A stretch of 18,029 nt of DNA, taken from positions 1-18,029 of the forward strand of contig DGTJ01000101.1 of the NCBI GenBank assembly GCA_002393725.1, read 5' to 3'. Positions 6,620 to 13,706 of the stretch are shown here, in pieces. Source of the stretch: Prevotella sp. UBA4339 (GTDB lineage: Bacteria; Bacteroidota; Bacteroidia; Bacteroidales; Bacteroidaceae). The notes beneath the pieces were generated by a model. That model searched no databases, was not told the origin of the DNA, and saw nothing but the letters and a program-made list of their open reading frames with translations. A program made the position numbers and the translations under genes. Positions within the stretch are counted from its first letter, which is position 1. Each line of letters begins with the position of its first letter.

Positions 6620-6895
6620 GCGAGATGTTCGATAAAGCAATTCAGTTTCTGAAAGCCCACAAAGATGTCGCTTTCGCCACAAGCGAGGGCGACATTCCTA
6701 AGTAGCACATCTTCCAGATTATGAAACAAGAAGGGCATGTGCTCTTCTTTGCCACTTCTGCCCAAAAGGCAGTCTATCGGGAGTTACGCCAGAATCCTAA
6801 TGCTGAGGTACTGGCCTACACAGAATAATATATCCGTTAGATGTTCAGGGATGGTGAACTTCAATGTGGAGGATGATGTGAAAGGATGGATATAT
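6613..6895 (+). pseudogene. pyridoxamine 5'-phosphate oxidase-like protein, nonsense and frameshift
   Basis: ATG 6613 (or 6625) overlaps the cupin stop. The frame reads MFDKAIQFLKAHKDVAFATS EGDIPK, the start of small PPOX-like flavin-binding proteins, then meets a TAG at 6703-6705. The same frame continues HIFQIMKQEGHVLFFATSAQ and QNPNAEVLAYTE to a TAA near 6826. The conserved ISVRCSGMVNFNVEDDVKGW segment then resumes one frame over and breaks off at about 6893. So there is one nonsense codon, one frameshift and loss of the C-terminal half, with the 3' end of dinB (opposite strand) following. Family members are split-barrel FMN or F420-binding proteins of about 125-140 residues. Confidence 0.8.
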
Positions 6896-6923
6896 ATTAG
6901 GTGGAGACGTCATCCAAGAGAGT

Positions 6924-8123
6924 TCACCCCAAGGTCTTTTCGGACGATTCGGACCACGGCTCAAATTCCAGTTCCAACTCACACCATGCTCCTTGGTTGG
7001 AGGCTAGTCCCCCGCTTGACGTGGGACTTCCTGGATTTGACACGCCTAAACCCAACAGACGGATGGGGTGCGAATGAAACTCCACTTGTTGCATCAGCTG
7101 TTTGGCCAATGGCAGAATCTCGTCTTTGGTACGAAGCACATGGTCAATAGTGATACTGCGGGTGATTTGCTGAAAATCCCGAATTTTGGCATACTGCCGA
7201 TTTTGCTCACGCTCGGCAGACTGGAAGCTCGCTTCCGTTTGCTTTCGCTCACGCGCAAACTTGACTTTCAGCGTCAGGGTTCGGCCTTCGAAGTCGTTCT
7301 TCTCGATGCGCCTGACCAATTCAAGAACCGTGTGATACAGATGGATGGTGACAGCGGCATTCTCGTTGATGTCTGATTCAAAGGTCTGCTCACAACTGAC
7401 ACTCTTCCTCTCCCACTCGCTGATAACAGGCCGATTGTCGATGCCTCGCGAAAAGTCATAGAATGCCTGTCCCATCTTGCCGAACTCCTGAGACAGCCGG
7501 CTTAGCGATGTGTTTCTAAGATCAAAGCCCGTAAAGATACCCATGCGGTGCATCTTTTCTGCCGTCTTCTGGCCTATGCCCCAAATTTTCTCAATCTTCA
7601 GTTGTGAGATGAAATCCAAAGCCCTGTCGGGATGGATCACTGTCAGACCGTTGGGCTTGCGCCAGTCAGAGGCAATCTTTGCCAGGAACTTGCAGTAGCT
7701 CACGCCTGCCGATGCCGTCAGTCCCGTTGTCTCACGGATGCGCTGCTTAATTTCTCGGGCAATATCTACGCCCAACTCAATACCTCTCTTATTTTCCGTT
7801 ACATCAAGAAAGGCTTCGTCGAGGGATATAGGCTCTATCAGATCAGTATAGTCGTGGAATATCTCGTGTAACTGTGCCGACACCTCCTTATACTTTTGGA
7901 AATGCGGTTCTACGATAATCAGTTGCGGACACAGACGCTTGGCCACCTGAATAGACTGGGCAGAATGTACTCCGAACCGCCGTGCCTCGTAGCTGGCAGT
8001 TGATACCACACCGCGTTCGGCATCGTGACCGACTGCGATAGGCTTGCCCCTCAGTTCTGGATTATCCCGCTGCTCCACAGCAGCAAAGAACTGATCCATA
8101 TCCACATGAATGATTTTGTTCAT
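6924..8123 (-). CDS. dinB: DNA polymerase IV (Y-family translesion polymerase)
   Basis: A complete 399-residue Y-family polymerase that copies damaged DNA. The start IIHVDMDQFFAAVEQRDNPE carries catalytic Asp8 and the steric-gate pair Phe12-Phe13, and ISLDEAFLDV holds the catalytic Asp102-Glu103. These are followed by ASAGVSYCKFLAKIASDWRK (palm/fingers) and IWGIGQKTAEKMHRMGI (thumb HhH). The little-finger domain follows. A Gly/Ser/Pro-rich stretch SNPGSPTSSGGLASNQG precedes the terminal ELELEFEPW, where a beta-clamp-binding peptide would be expected; this linker looks unusual. The ATG overlaps the TGA of the flavodoxin-remnant frame (ATGA), so dinB is downstream of umuD and that remnant in one transcription unit, consistent with SOS-type control. 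Confidence 0.95.
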   Translation of the reverse strand: MNKIIHVDMDQFFAAVEQRDNPELRGKPIAVGHDAERGVVSTASYEARRFGVHSAQSIQVAKRLCPQLIIVEPHFQKYKEVSAQLHEIFHDYTDLIEPISLDEAFLDVTENKRGIELGVDIAREIKQRIRETTGLTASAGVSYCKFLAKIASDWRKPNGLTVIHPDRALDFISQLKIEKIWGIGQKTAEKMHRMGIFTGFDLRNTSLSRLSQEFGKMGQAFYDFSRGIDNRPVISEWERKSVSCEQTFESDINENAAVTIHLYHTVLELVRRIEKNDFEGRTLTLKVKFARERKQTEASFQSAEREQNRQYAKIRDFQQITRSITIDHVLRTKDEILPLAKQLMQQVEFHSHPIRLLGLGVSNPGSPTSSGGLASNQGAWCELELEFEPWSESSEKTLG

Positions 8124-8490
8124 CTTTCTACATAATTGATTATTTCCCTCTTCTGAACTCCCTTGGGGTCATGCATGCATTCCCCACCACTACCGTCTTC
8201 GTCCTGTTTTACCTGCCCTGGAGTCTGGCCATAAACCATGTTCCAGTACTGTGAACTGACCACTGGCATGTTCATGATTGTGAAGTACTTGTTCAGACGG
8301 TCAAAAGCCGCTGATGCGCCACCACGACGGCATACCACCCACAGGCAATGCAACCTTGAACGGCCTGTTTGCCTATGCTGACAATCTCAGTCTCAATGCC
8401 CTCGGCGTTCAGCGTATTTGCCACTTCACTAAGTGCCTGGAAAGTATTTCCATGCTCTTTCGGGCTTCCGTTTATCAACAACACCTTCAT
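8120..8490 (-). pseudogene. flavodoxin-family NAD(P)H oxidoreductase with internal and C-terminal deletions
   Basis: From ATG 8490 (minus) the frame reads MKVLLINGSPKEHGNTFQAL, with the GSPKxxGNT FMN-phosphate loop, to QGCIACG. In the next frame the text resumes CRRGGASAAFDRLNKYFTIM and NMPVVSSQYWNMVYGQTPGQ. Alignment by eye with the intact paralogue at 13876-14496 shows that about 65 residues between CIACG and CRRGG are gone and that homology stops again after QDEDG, losing the last 45 or so residues. The remaining frame runs to the dinB start. The gene begins 5 bp after the umuD stop, so it may be a passenger within a umuD-dinB operon. Confidence 0.82.
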
Positions 8491-8495
8491 AAACG

Positions 8496-8932
8496 CTATA
8501 TCTTTTCAAAAGTACGAATCAGGTGAATCACCGTGCCCCAAATCTGGAAGTTCTCAGGATCAGTGATCTTGAACTCGGGATAATCAGGGTTGGCTGGTCG
8601 CAGTTCGATGTAGCCGTCCTTCCGATGCGTCAGATCGAGGAACTTCATCGTGAAGCCACCATCCCACCATGCCACGACGATGGACCCATCATGAGGCTCC
8701 ACCGCCCTGTCGATAATCAACGGTCACCGTCCAACAGTCCTGCATCCTTCATCGAATCACCCTCCACGTCGCCATAGAACGAGGTTTCTGGATGACGGAT
8801 ATAGTCACGGTTAAAGTCCAGCGTCTCATGCCTATAATCGTCAGCCGGACTGGGAAATCCGGCCTTGATACCAGCATGTTCCAACTCCAGTTTAGTGTCA
8901 AATACACCTTTGATTATCTTGATGTTACCCAT
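8496..8932 (-). pseudogene. umuD: UmuD-like SOS peptidase (S24), frameshifted
   Basis: The first frame from ATG 8932 includes AGFPSPADDYRHETLDFN, matching the UmuD self-cleavage region, and YGDVEGDSMKDAGLLDGDR, with the nucleophile Ser60. It stops at a TGA near 8719. The adjoining frame continues IIDRAVEPHDGSIVVAWWDG and GFTMKFLDL, with the general-base Lys, then NPDYPEFKITDPENFQIWGT and VIHLIR. Restoring one T near 8720 joins the frames and puts the dyad at Ser60 and Lys97, the same numbers as E. coli UmuD. As written, Ser and Lys lie on separate products (71 and 74 residues; second start TTG 8720), so activity is lost unless the frameshift is an error. Promoter at 8965. Confidence 0.85.
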
Positions 8933-8964
8933 CTCTAAATCCTAATTATTCTCAAAACTTGCTA

Positions 8965-8972
8965 CAAAGATA
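8965..8972 (-). promoter_or_regulatory. Bacteroidetes -7 element of the umuD-dinB unit
   Basis: Minus strand TATCTTTG matches TAnnTTTG, 33 bp upstream of the umuD ATG. No E. coli-type LexA box is visible beside it. Confidence 0.6.
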
Positions 8973-8994
8973 GTGATTTTACGCTGATAATTGG

Positions 8995-9002
8995 TAATTT
9001 TG
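8995..9002 (+). promoter_or_regulatory. Bacteroidetes -7 element of the sigma-like gene operon
   Basis: Plus strand TAATTTTG matches TAnnTTTG, 42 bp before the ATG at 9044. It lies only 22 bp from the divergent umuD promoter, so one regulator could influence both. Confidence 0.55.
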
Positions 9003-9043
9003 TCACCATATTTAAATGTATTTAGGCAAAAGAGCATAGAGAA

Positions 9044-9403
9044 ATGGATGTTACAGAGCTTCATGACGAAGAGAACCTGCTGGTGCAGATGCAGGACAGA
9101 TGGGAGAATTACGGCAGTCTTGATGCGATTGTCGATACCCATGACCCGTTCACCCTTGAAGGTGCGCCGAGGTTTGAACTGTCTGAGAAGATCGACAGCC
9201 TTCTGAGTCATGCACTCACTGAGGATGAGAACCTGCTGCTTCGACAGACGCTCGGCATGGGCTCCAAGCAACGCTCCGTAAAGAGTCTTGCCCAACAGAT
9301 GGGGACTACTCAGAAAGCCATTCAGAAAATGCTCGTCATGATCGTCGAGAAACTACAGCATCACGACGATTCCATTCAGCTCTGGAAATATCTGAATCGA
9401 TAA
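9044..9403 (+). CDS. sigma-factor region-4-like HTH protein
   Basis: A 119-residue protein that starts at ATG 9044 after the divergent promoter pair. The first 55 residues are acidic and show no recognisable domain. The rest, from LSEKIDSLLSHALTEDENLL through LRQTLGMGSKQRSVKSLAQQ and MGTTQKAIQKMLVMIVEKLQ to LWKYL, follows the pattern of sigma-70 region 4: a helix, 'LR..LG.G....S...LA......T...I......A...L', then a closing L.KYL as in RpoD. Regions 2 and 3 are absent. It could be a region-4-only regulator or anti-sigma-like partner, or a generic HTH protein; I infer DNA or RNA-polymerase binding but cannot name a target. It heads the long plus-strand run and faces the umuD-dinB unit. Confidence 0.6.
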   Translation: MDVTELHDEENLLVQMQDRWENYGSLDAIVDTHDPFTLEGAPRFELSEKIDSLLSHALTEDENLLLRQTLGMGSKQRSVKSLAQQMGTTQKAIQKMLVMIVEKLQHHDDSIQLWKYLNR

Positions 9404-9433
9404 TTAATAACAACATAAAAACAATAGTAACTT

Positions 9434-10063
9434 ATGAAAAAGATTTTATCAGCATTTGCAGCACTGGTCGTACTGACTGCCTGCAACAGTAGTGAACAAA
9501 AGGCAGAGACCGCAGCAATCACTGACGGCAAGGCCATCATTGAGAACATCATGACGCGTACCAGCATCCGCCAGTTTATGGATCAGACGATTTCAGCCGA
9601 CACTATCGAGACGCTGCTCCGTGCCGGTATGGCTGCACCTACCGCCGTCAATAAACAGCCCTGGCACTTTGTTGCCGTCACCAACAAGGACAAACTGAAG
9701 GAGATGGCCATCAACAATCCCAATGCCAGAATGCTGGAACAGGCTCCGCTGACCATCGTCGTCTGCGGTAATATGCAGAAAGCGCTTGAAGGCGAAGCAC
9801 GGGCATTGTGGGTTCAGGACTGCTCGGCTGCTACGGAGAATATCCTGCTGGCTGCCCACGGTCTCGGTCTTGGCGCGGTATGGACTGCGCTCTATCTGCG
9901 TGACGAACGTGCCAAGAGTGCCATTGAGGCGCTGAAGCTGCCCGATCACATCGTACCTCTTTGCGCCATCATTATCGGCCACCCAGCTGAGAATCCTGAG
10001 CCTAAAGACAAGTGGCTACCGGAGAATGTTTCATATAATGAGTTTGGCGGCAAAGCCGAATAA
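9434..10063 (+). CDS. nitroreductase-family lipoprotein
   Basis: A complete 209-residue protein. The N-terminus MKKILSAFAALVVLTACNSS is a lipoprotein signal with lipobox LTAC and Cys17 as the lipidation site, so the enzyme should be exported and membrane-anchored. The mature part is a nitroreductase: TRTSIRQFMDQ with the FMN-phosphate-contacting RxSxRxF near residue 42, AGMAAPTAVNKQPWHFVAV near 68, and GLGLGAVWTALYLRDE near 146 (FMN binding), ending HPAENPEPKDKWLPE typical of the Bacteroidales clade. Family members are FMN flavoproteins reducing nitro groups, quinones or flavins with NAD(P)H; how a lipid-anchored one gets reductant is unclear. It sits 30 bp after the sigma-like gene and 6 bp before the HD hydrolase gene. 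Confidence 0.92.
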   Translation: MKKILSAFAALVVLTACNSSEQKAETAAITDGKAIIENIMTRTSIRQFMDQTISADTIETLLRAGMAAPTAVNKQPWHFVAVTNKDKLKEMAINNPNARMLEQAPLTIVVCGNMQKALEGEARALWVQDCSAATENILLAAHGLGLGAVWTALYLRDERAKSAIEALKLPDHIVPLCAIIIGHPAENPEPKDKWLPENVSYNEFGGKAE

Positions 10064-10069
10064 GGGATT

Positions 10070-10654
10070 ATGGAAAATATCATCACAAGAGAGGCAGCAT
10101 GGGAGCTGCTGAGAAAGTATAACAAAGATCCGTTTCACCTTCAGCATGCACTGACAGTGGAAGGTGTGATGCGCTGGTATGCCGAGCAGCTTGGGTTCGC
10201 CAGTGAAGTGGACTTCTGGGGAATGGTCGGACTGCTGCACGATATTGACTTTGAACTATATCCCGAGGAGCATTGCATCAAAGCCCCGGAACTGCTGCGT
10301 GAAGGAGGCGTTGGCGAGGAAATGATCCATGCCATTTGTAGCCACGCTTACGGTCTGCACGTAGATGTGAAGCCAGAGCACCTGATGGAAAAAGTGCTCT
10401 ATGCTACCGATGAACTGACAGGACTGATATGGGCTGCTGCCCTGATGCGCCCTTCGAAGAGCGTTCAGGACATGGAACTGAAGTCGCTCAAGAAGAAGTA
10501 CAAGTCAAAAGGTTTTGCCGCAGGCTGTTCTCGTGAGGTCATTGAACAGGGAGCGGATATGCTGGGATGGCCTTTGGATGAAGTGCTGCAAAAGACCATC
10601 GATGCCATGAGGAACTGTGAGGCTCGTGTGGCAAGCGAGATGGAGAAAATCTAA
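10070..10654 (+). CDS. HD-domain hydrolase
   Basis: A complete 194-residue HD-superfamily protein. His residues in FHLQHALTVEGVM (near residues 23-26) and the HD doublet in GLLHDIDFELYPEEH (near 57-58) provide the metal ligands, and ICSHAYGLH further on supplies another His. The layout matches a conserved predicted-hydrolase group (COG2316-like) found in many Bacteroidales and Clostridia; the substrate is unknown, though HD enzymes are usually phosphohydrolases of nucleotides or second messengers. It is cytosolic with no signal peptide. It starts 6 bp after the nitroreductase stop and is followed 27 bp later by the flavin-reductase-like gene, so it is part of the same transcription unit. Confidence 0.88.
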   Translation: MENIITREAAWELLRKYNKDPFHLQHALTVEGVMRWYAEQLGFASEVDFWGMVGLLHDIDFELYPEEHCIKAPELLREGGVGEEMIHAICSHAYGLHVDVKPEHLMEKVLYATDELTGLIWAAALMRPSKSVQDMELKSLKKKYKSKGFAAGCSREVIEQGADMLGWPLDEVLQKTIDAMRNCEARVASEMEKI

Positions 10655-10681
10655 ATACATTTATTGAAATCAAATAAGAAG

Positions 10682-11203
10682 ATGAAAGAGATCAACTACA
10701 AAGACTTGAAGTTCAATCCGTTCAACCTCATTGGTGGTGAATGGATGCTGATAACGGCTGGCGATGAGCACAACTGTAACACAATGACTGCCTCATGGGG
10801 GCATCTGGGTTGTCTGTGGGGAAACAACGATCCTTCGGCAGTGGTTTACATTCGTGAGTCTCGCTATACCAAGGAGTTTGTTGATGAGGAGCCTTATTTC
10901 TCGCTCTGTGTCATGGACAAGTCGTTCAAGAAGCAGATGGCCTATCTGGGCAGCACGTCAGGACGTGACGAGGACAAGATAGCCAAGGCTGGACTCACAC
11001 CTGTCTATGCCGACAACACCGTCTATTTCGAGGAAGCCAAGCTGGTGCTCGTCTGCAAGAAGGTCTATGCAGCAGAAATCCAGCCTAGTGGCATCATCTA
11101 TCAGGAAACCATCGACCAGAGTTATCCGCAGGGCGACTATCACACCATGTACGTCGGAAAGATCGAGAAGGTGTTGGTGAGGGATGATGAGTATCTGAAA
11201 TAA
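10682..11203 (+). CDS. flavin reductase family protein
   Basis: A 173-residue protein; ATG 10682 is preferred over the in-frame TTG 10664. NPFNLIGGEWMLITAGDEHN, CNTMTASWGHLGCLW and DPSAVVYIRESRYTKEFV show the flavin-reductase-like FMN-binding split barrel, with the 'NxMTASWG' loop that binds the FMN phosphate and ribityl chain. The central FSLCVMDKSFKKQMAYLGS and TSGRDEDKIAKAGL are also typical of the Bacteroidales clade. It ends with YHTMYVGKIEKVLVRD. Members reduce FMN with NAD(P)H or bind flavin as electron carriers. The stop is 3 bp before the Sel1 gene. A remnant of a related but different gene is at 1914-2031. Confidence 0.9.
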   Translation: MKEINYKDLKFNPFNLIGGEWMLITAGDEHNCNTMTASWGHLGCLWGNNDPSAVVYIRESRYTKEFVDEEPYFSLCVMDKSFKKQMAYLGSTSGRDEDKIAKAGLTPVYADNTVYFEEAKLVLVCKKVYAAEIQPSGIIYQETIDQSYPQGDYHTMYVGKIEKVLVRDDEYLK

Positions 11204-11206
11204 ACC

Positions 11207-11851
11207 ATGCCCAAGGAACGCAACAAGGCTGACGGCTATCGTGAGAAGGCTTACGAGGGCGACACCAAGGCGATGAACAACCTTGGGGTCTGCTACGAGC
11301 GTGGCACAGGCGTAAAGGTCAATCTGGAAATGGCTTTCGAGTGGTATATGAAGGCTGCTGAGCTGGGTGATGTCTATGGTTGCTTCAACGTCGGCGAGTG
11401 TTACTATCACGGCAAGGGCGTGGAGCAAAATACAGAGCAAGCCTTTGAGTGGTACATGAAAGCCGCTGATAAAGGGGATATGCAGTCACAAGTCAATGTG
11501 GCCAATGCTTATTATCTCGGCAACGGCACGGAAATGGATCACCACAAGGCTTTCCTTTGGTATCGTGAAGCAGCCTTTCAAGGACATGTACAGAGCCAAA
11601 AGAATTGCGGAGCGGCCTATTGGAACGGCGATGGTGTAGAGAAAGACTTGTCGGAGTGCGCTTTCTGGTACGAGTTGGCAGCTAATGGCGGTGATGCCCA
11701 GGCACAGTTTGCCATTGGCTGGTTTCACATGACGGGCAACGGTGTTCCCGTCGATGAAAAGAAAGGTCTGAAGTGGATTCACAAGGCCACGTTCCAAGGC
11801 TATCAACCTGCGATTGACTATTGTAAGGAACATGGTTACAAATGGTATTGA
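11207..11851 (+). CDS. Sel1-repeat protein
   Basis: A 214-residue protein made almost entirely of Sel1-like (TPR-related) repeats of 36 residues. Five can be read from about residue 19: DTKAMNNLGVCYERGTGV..., DVYGCFNVGECYYHGKGV..., DMQSQVNVANAYYLGNGT..., HVQSQKNCGAAYWNGDGV... and DAQAQFAIGWFHMTGNGV..., each closing with a WY.KAA..G-type helix. These form a solenoid used for protein-protein contacts; the partner is unknown. There is no signal peptide, so it should be cytosolic. It starts 3 bp after the flavin-reductase-like gene, and its TGA is 4 bp before the DUF1294 ATG, indicating translational coupling in the same operon. Confidence 0.93.
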   Translation: MPKERNKADGYREKAYEGDTKAMNNLGVCYERGTGVKVNLEMAFEWYMKAAELGDVYGCFNVGECYYHGKGVEQNTEQAFEWYMKAADKGDMQSQVNVANAYYLGNGTEMDHHKAFLWYREAAFQGHVQSQKNCGAAYWNGDGVEKDLSECAFWYELAANGGDAQAQFAIGWFHMTGNGVPVDEKKGLKWIHKATFQGYQPAIDYCKEHGYKWY

Positions 11852-11855
11852 GCAT

Positions 11856-12122
11856 ATGACACAGACAATAGTATATATTCTCATTTGCATCAATGTGGTG
11901 ACCTTCCTGGTTTATGGCATTGATAAGTGGAAGGCCAAGCAGGGCAGCTGGCGCATATCAGAAACCACCTTGTTATTACTTGCTGTCATTGGTGGCAGCA
12001 TCGGCGCATTGTTGGGCATGCAAGTCTGGCATCACAAGACGATGCACAAGAAGTTCAAGTATGGACTCCCTCTGATTCTGTTAGCTCAGATTGCCCTCAT
12101 TTATTTGATAATCCAAAAATAG
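11856..12122 (+). CDS. DUF1294 small membrane protein, copy 1
   Basis: ATG 11856 gives 88 residues. The protein has three hydrophobic segments: IVYILICINVVTFLVYGI, LLLLAVIGGSIGALLGM and LPLILLAQIALIYLII. Between them lie the DUF1294 hallmarks DKWKAKQGSWRISE and WHHKTMHKKFKYG. The family consists of short inner-membrane proteins of unknown function, often fused to cold-shock domains in other phyla. A longer frame from 11814 overlaps the Sel1 gene and is unlikely. A close paralogue is at 15496-15762; the two share most of the central 60 residues but differ at the ends. In copy 2 a 66-residue membrane protein precedes DUF1294; here that partner is absent and a piece of it lies at 13698-13879. 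Confidence 0.92.
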   Translation: MTQTIVYILICINVVTFLVYGIDKWKAKQGSWRISETTLLLLAVIGGSIGALLGMQVWHHKTMHKKFKYGLPLILLAQIALIYLIIQK

Positions 12123-12129
12123 AGATACA

Positions 12130-13056
12130 ATGAAGAAAATCCTATTCGCATTTACAATGCTACTCGCAATAGCAGCTTGCACAAACAAGCCGGTGACGGC
12201 AGTTGATAACAATGAGGAAAGTACCGAGATAGCCTTTGAGGTGGCCAAGAACTACTTCTTCAAGAATAACCAGGTGATTCCTGAGTATCCTAAAATCGTC
12301 TCGGAAGAAGAGTTCAACAAGCTCTTCGGTATGGCTACGACAATGGGTGAAGATGGTAAACCTACAGCCATTGATTTCACAAAGCAGTTCGTGCTGGCTA
12401 TCGTTCTGCCGGTAACGGATTTCGCAACTGAAATCAATCCTGTAAAGGTTGAAGAGAAAGGTGATTCACTGCTCTACACCTACGAGATAAAGTCTGGTGA
12501 AAAACAATCATTCAGCATCCAGCCTGTTTCCATTATTGTCCTTGATAAGAAATACGAGAACAAAAGAATTGTGCTTGTCAATGAGCGAGAAATAAACTAT
12601 TTCCCTGCCATTGACCGCTATCTGGCAGACTCCATCGGTAGCAAATATGCCAAGGGTGAACACTGCGTACCTATCCACAGCATAGTGAGAGTTGACGAGC
12701 GTAATGCCGAGGACATTCTCGTATGGGGTGATTTCTGGGTTTTCAACTACAATCAGGTGGGCGACACGCTGAAATGCGTCTCTGGAGGCAGCCATCCTGG
12801 ACTATTGCACATCCGACAGACGGAGAAAGGCTTCGAAGTGACGTCCTTTGATCAAGTGGAAGACGGCTCCAGATACTTGCCGATGGCCAAGAAGATTTTT
12901 GGCGATAAGTACGATGCCTTCCAAGCCATCAACAGCGATGAGAAGAATCGCGAAAGACTGAGGGCAGAAGTGTTGGCGACTTATGCCAAGAAGAACGGTC
13001 TCGCAGTGACTCTGTATCAGGACTATGGGATGCCAGCCAAGAAACTTGAGGAATAA
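12130..13056 (+). CDS. two-module lipoprotein, function unknown
   Basis: A 308-residue protein with a lipoprotein signal MKKILFAFTMLLAIAACTNK (lipobox AIAAC, Cys17). Two parts can be distinguished by eye. Residues about 30-155 have FGMATTMGEDGKPTAIDFTK and FVLAIVLPVTDFATEINPVK, a module seen in Bacteroidales envelope lipoproteins. Residues about 156-308 have IDRYLADSIGSKYAKGEHCV, DILVWGDFWVFNYNQVGDTL and SGGSHPGLLHIRQTEKGFEV, which resembles a separate conserved hypothetical secreted domain. The join at EREINYFPAIDRY may be a genuine fusion of two neighbouring genes. No catalytic motif is visible. It follows DUF1294 by 7 bp and so is likely cotranscribed with it. Confidence 0.82.
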   Translation: MKKILFAFTMLLAIAACTNKPVTAVDNNEESTEIAFEVAKNYFFKNNQVIPEYPKIVSEEEFNKLFGMATTMGEDGKPTAIDFTKQFVLAIVLPVTDFATEINPVKVEEKGDSLLYTYEIKSGEKQSFSIQPVSIIVLDKKYENKRIVLVNEREINYFPAIDRYLADSIGSKYAKGEHCVPIHSIVRVDERNAEDILVWGDFWVFNYNQVGDTLKCVSGGSHPGLLHIRQTEKGFEVTSFDQVEDGSRYLPMAKKIFGDKYDAFQAINSDEKNRERLRAEVLATYAKKNGLAVTLYQDYGMPAKKLEE

Positions 13057-13133
13057 CTCAAAAACTAATTTCTTCGTCATCCTGCTGCTGCTCATAGCAG
13101 TGATGATATAAGAATATCAATTTGTTTTATGAT

Positions 13134-13706
13134 ATGATAGACCAGATTATTGATTACAATAAGGAGTTTGTAGCTCAGAAGGGCTACGAGAAGTATCTGA
13201 CCGACAAGTACCCCGACAAGAAGTTGGCGGTCCTTTCTTGTATGGACACCAGACTGACCGAACTGCTCCCTGCTGCCCTCGGTCTGAAGAACGGTGATGC
13301 CAAGATTATCAAGAATGCCGGTGGCTTGGTGATTTCCGCTTTTGACTCTGCCATGCGTAGCTTGATAGTAGCCATCTACGAGCTGGGTGTGGAGGAAATT
13401 ATGGTCGTGGCACACTCGCATTGCGGAGCCTGTCACATGAGTTTCGACCACTTCCACCATGAGATGATTGCCCGTGGCGTGACTGACGAGATGCTCGACA
13501 CTATACAGAAGTGTGGCATAGACCTGCATCATTGGTTAGAAGGATTCAAAGACACAACGGAATCCGTCCGCAAGACCATTGAGACCATCAAGACCCATCC
13601 GCTCGTGCCCAAGGATATCGTGGTTCGTGGGTTTATCATTGATTCAGAGACAGGAGCTTTAGAGGAAATCCATACGAAGCTGTCTACTATTCAGCCATAT
13701 TTCTGA
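13134..13706 (+). CDS. beta-class carbonic anhydrase
   Basis: ATG 13134 gives 190 residues; an upstream in-frame TTG (13122) has no support. The zinc ligands of beta-carbonic anhydrases are visible: Cys36 in LSCMDTRL, with the Asp38-Arg40 dyad, and His94 and Cys97 in VVAHSHCGAC. NAGGLVISAFDSAMRSLIVA matches the conserved NAGG segment. The enzyme interconverts CO2 and bicarbonate and is cytosolic. The body is complete, but the last codons (IQPYF) coincide exactly with sequence homologous to a small membrane protein gene (see 13698-13879), so the C-terminus may have been replaced at a recombination junction. It stands 77 bp after the lipoprotein gene. Confidence 0.92.
   Translation: MIDQIIDYNKEFVAQKGYEKYLTDKYPDKKLAVLSCMDTRLTELLPAALGLKNGDAKIIKNAGGLVISAFDSAMRSLIVAIYELGVEEIMVVAHSHCGACHMSFDHFHHEMIARGVTDEMLDTIQKCGIDLHHWLEGFKDTTESVRKTIETIKTHPLVPKDIVVRGFIIDSETGALEEIHTKLSTIQPYF

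Noticed and set aside
8717..8720. programmed frameshift or translational coupling in umuD
   Set aside because: The -1 shift would restore the frame, but there is no slippery heptamer (surrounding bases ACCGTTG) or clear stimulatory hairpin, so a mutation or error is simpler.
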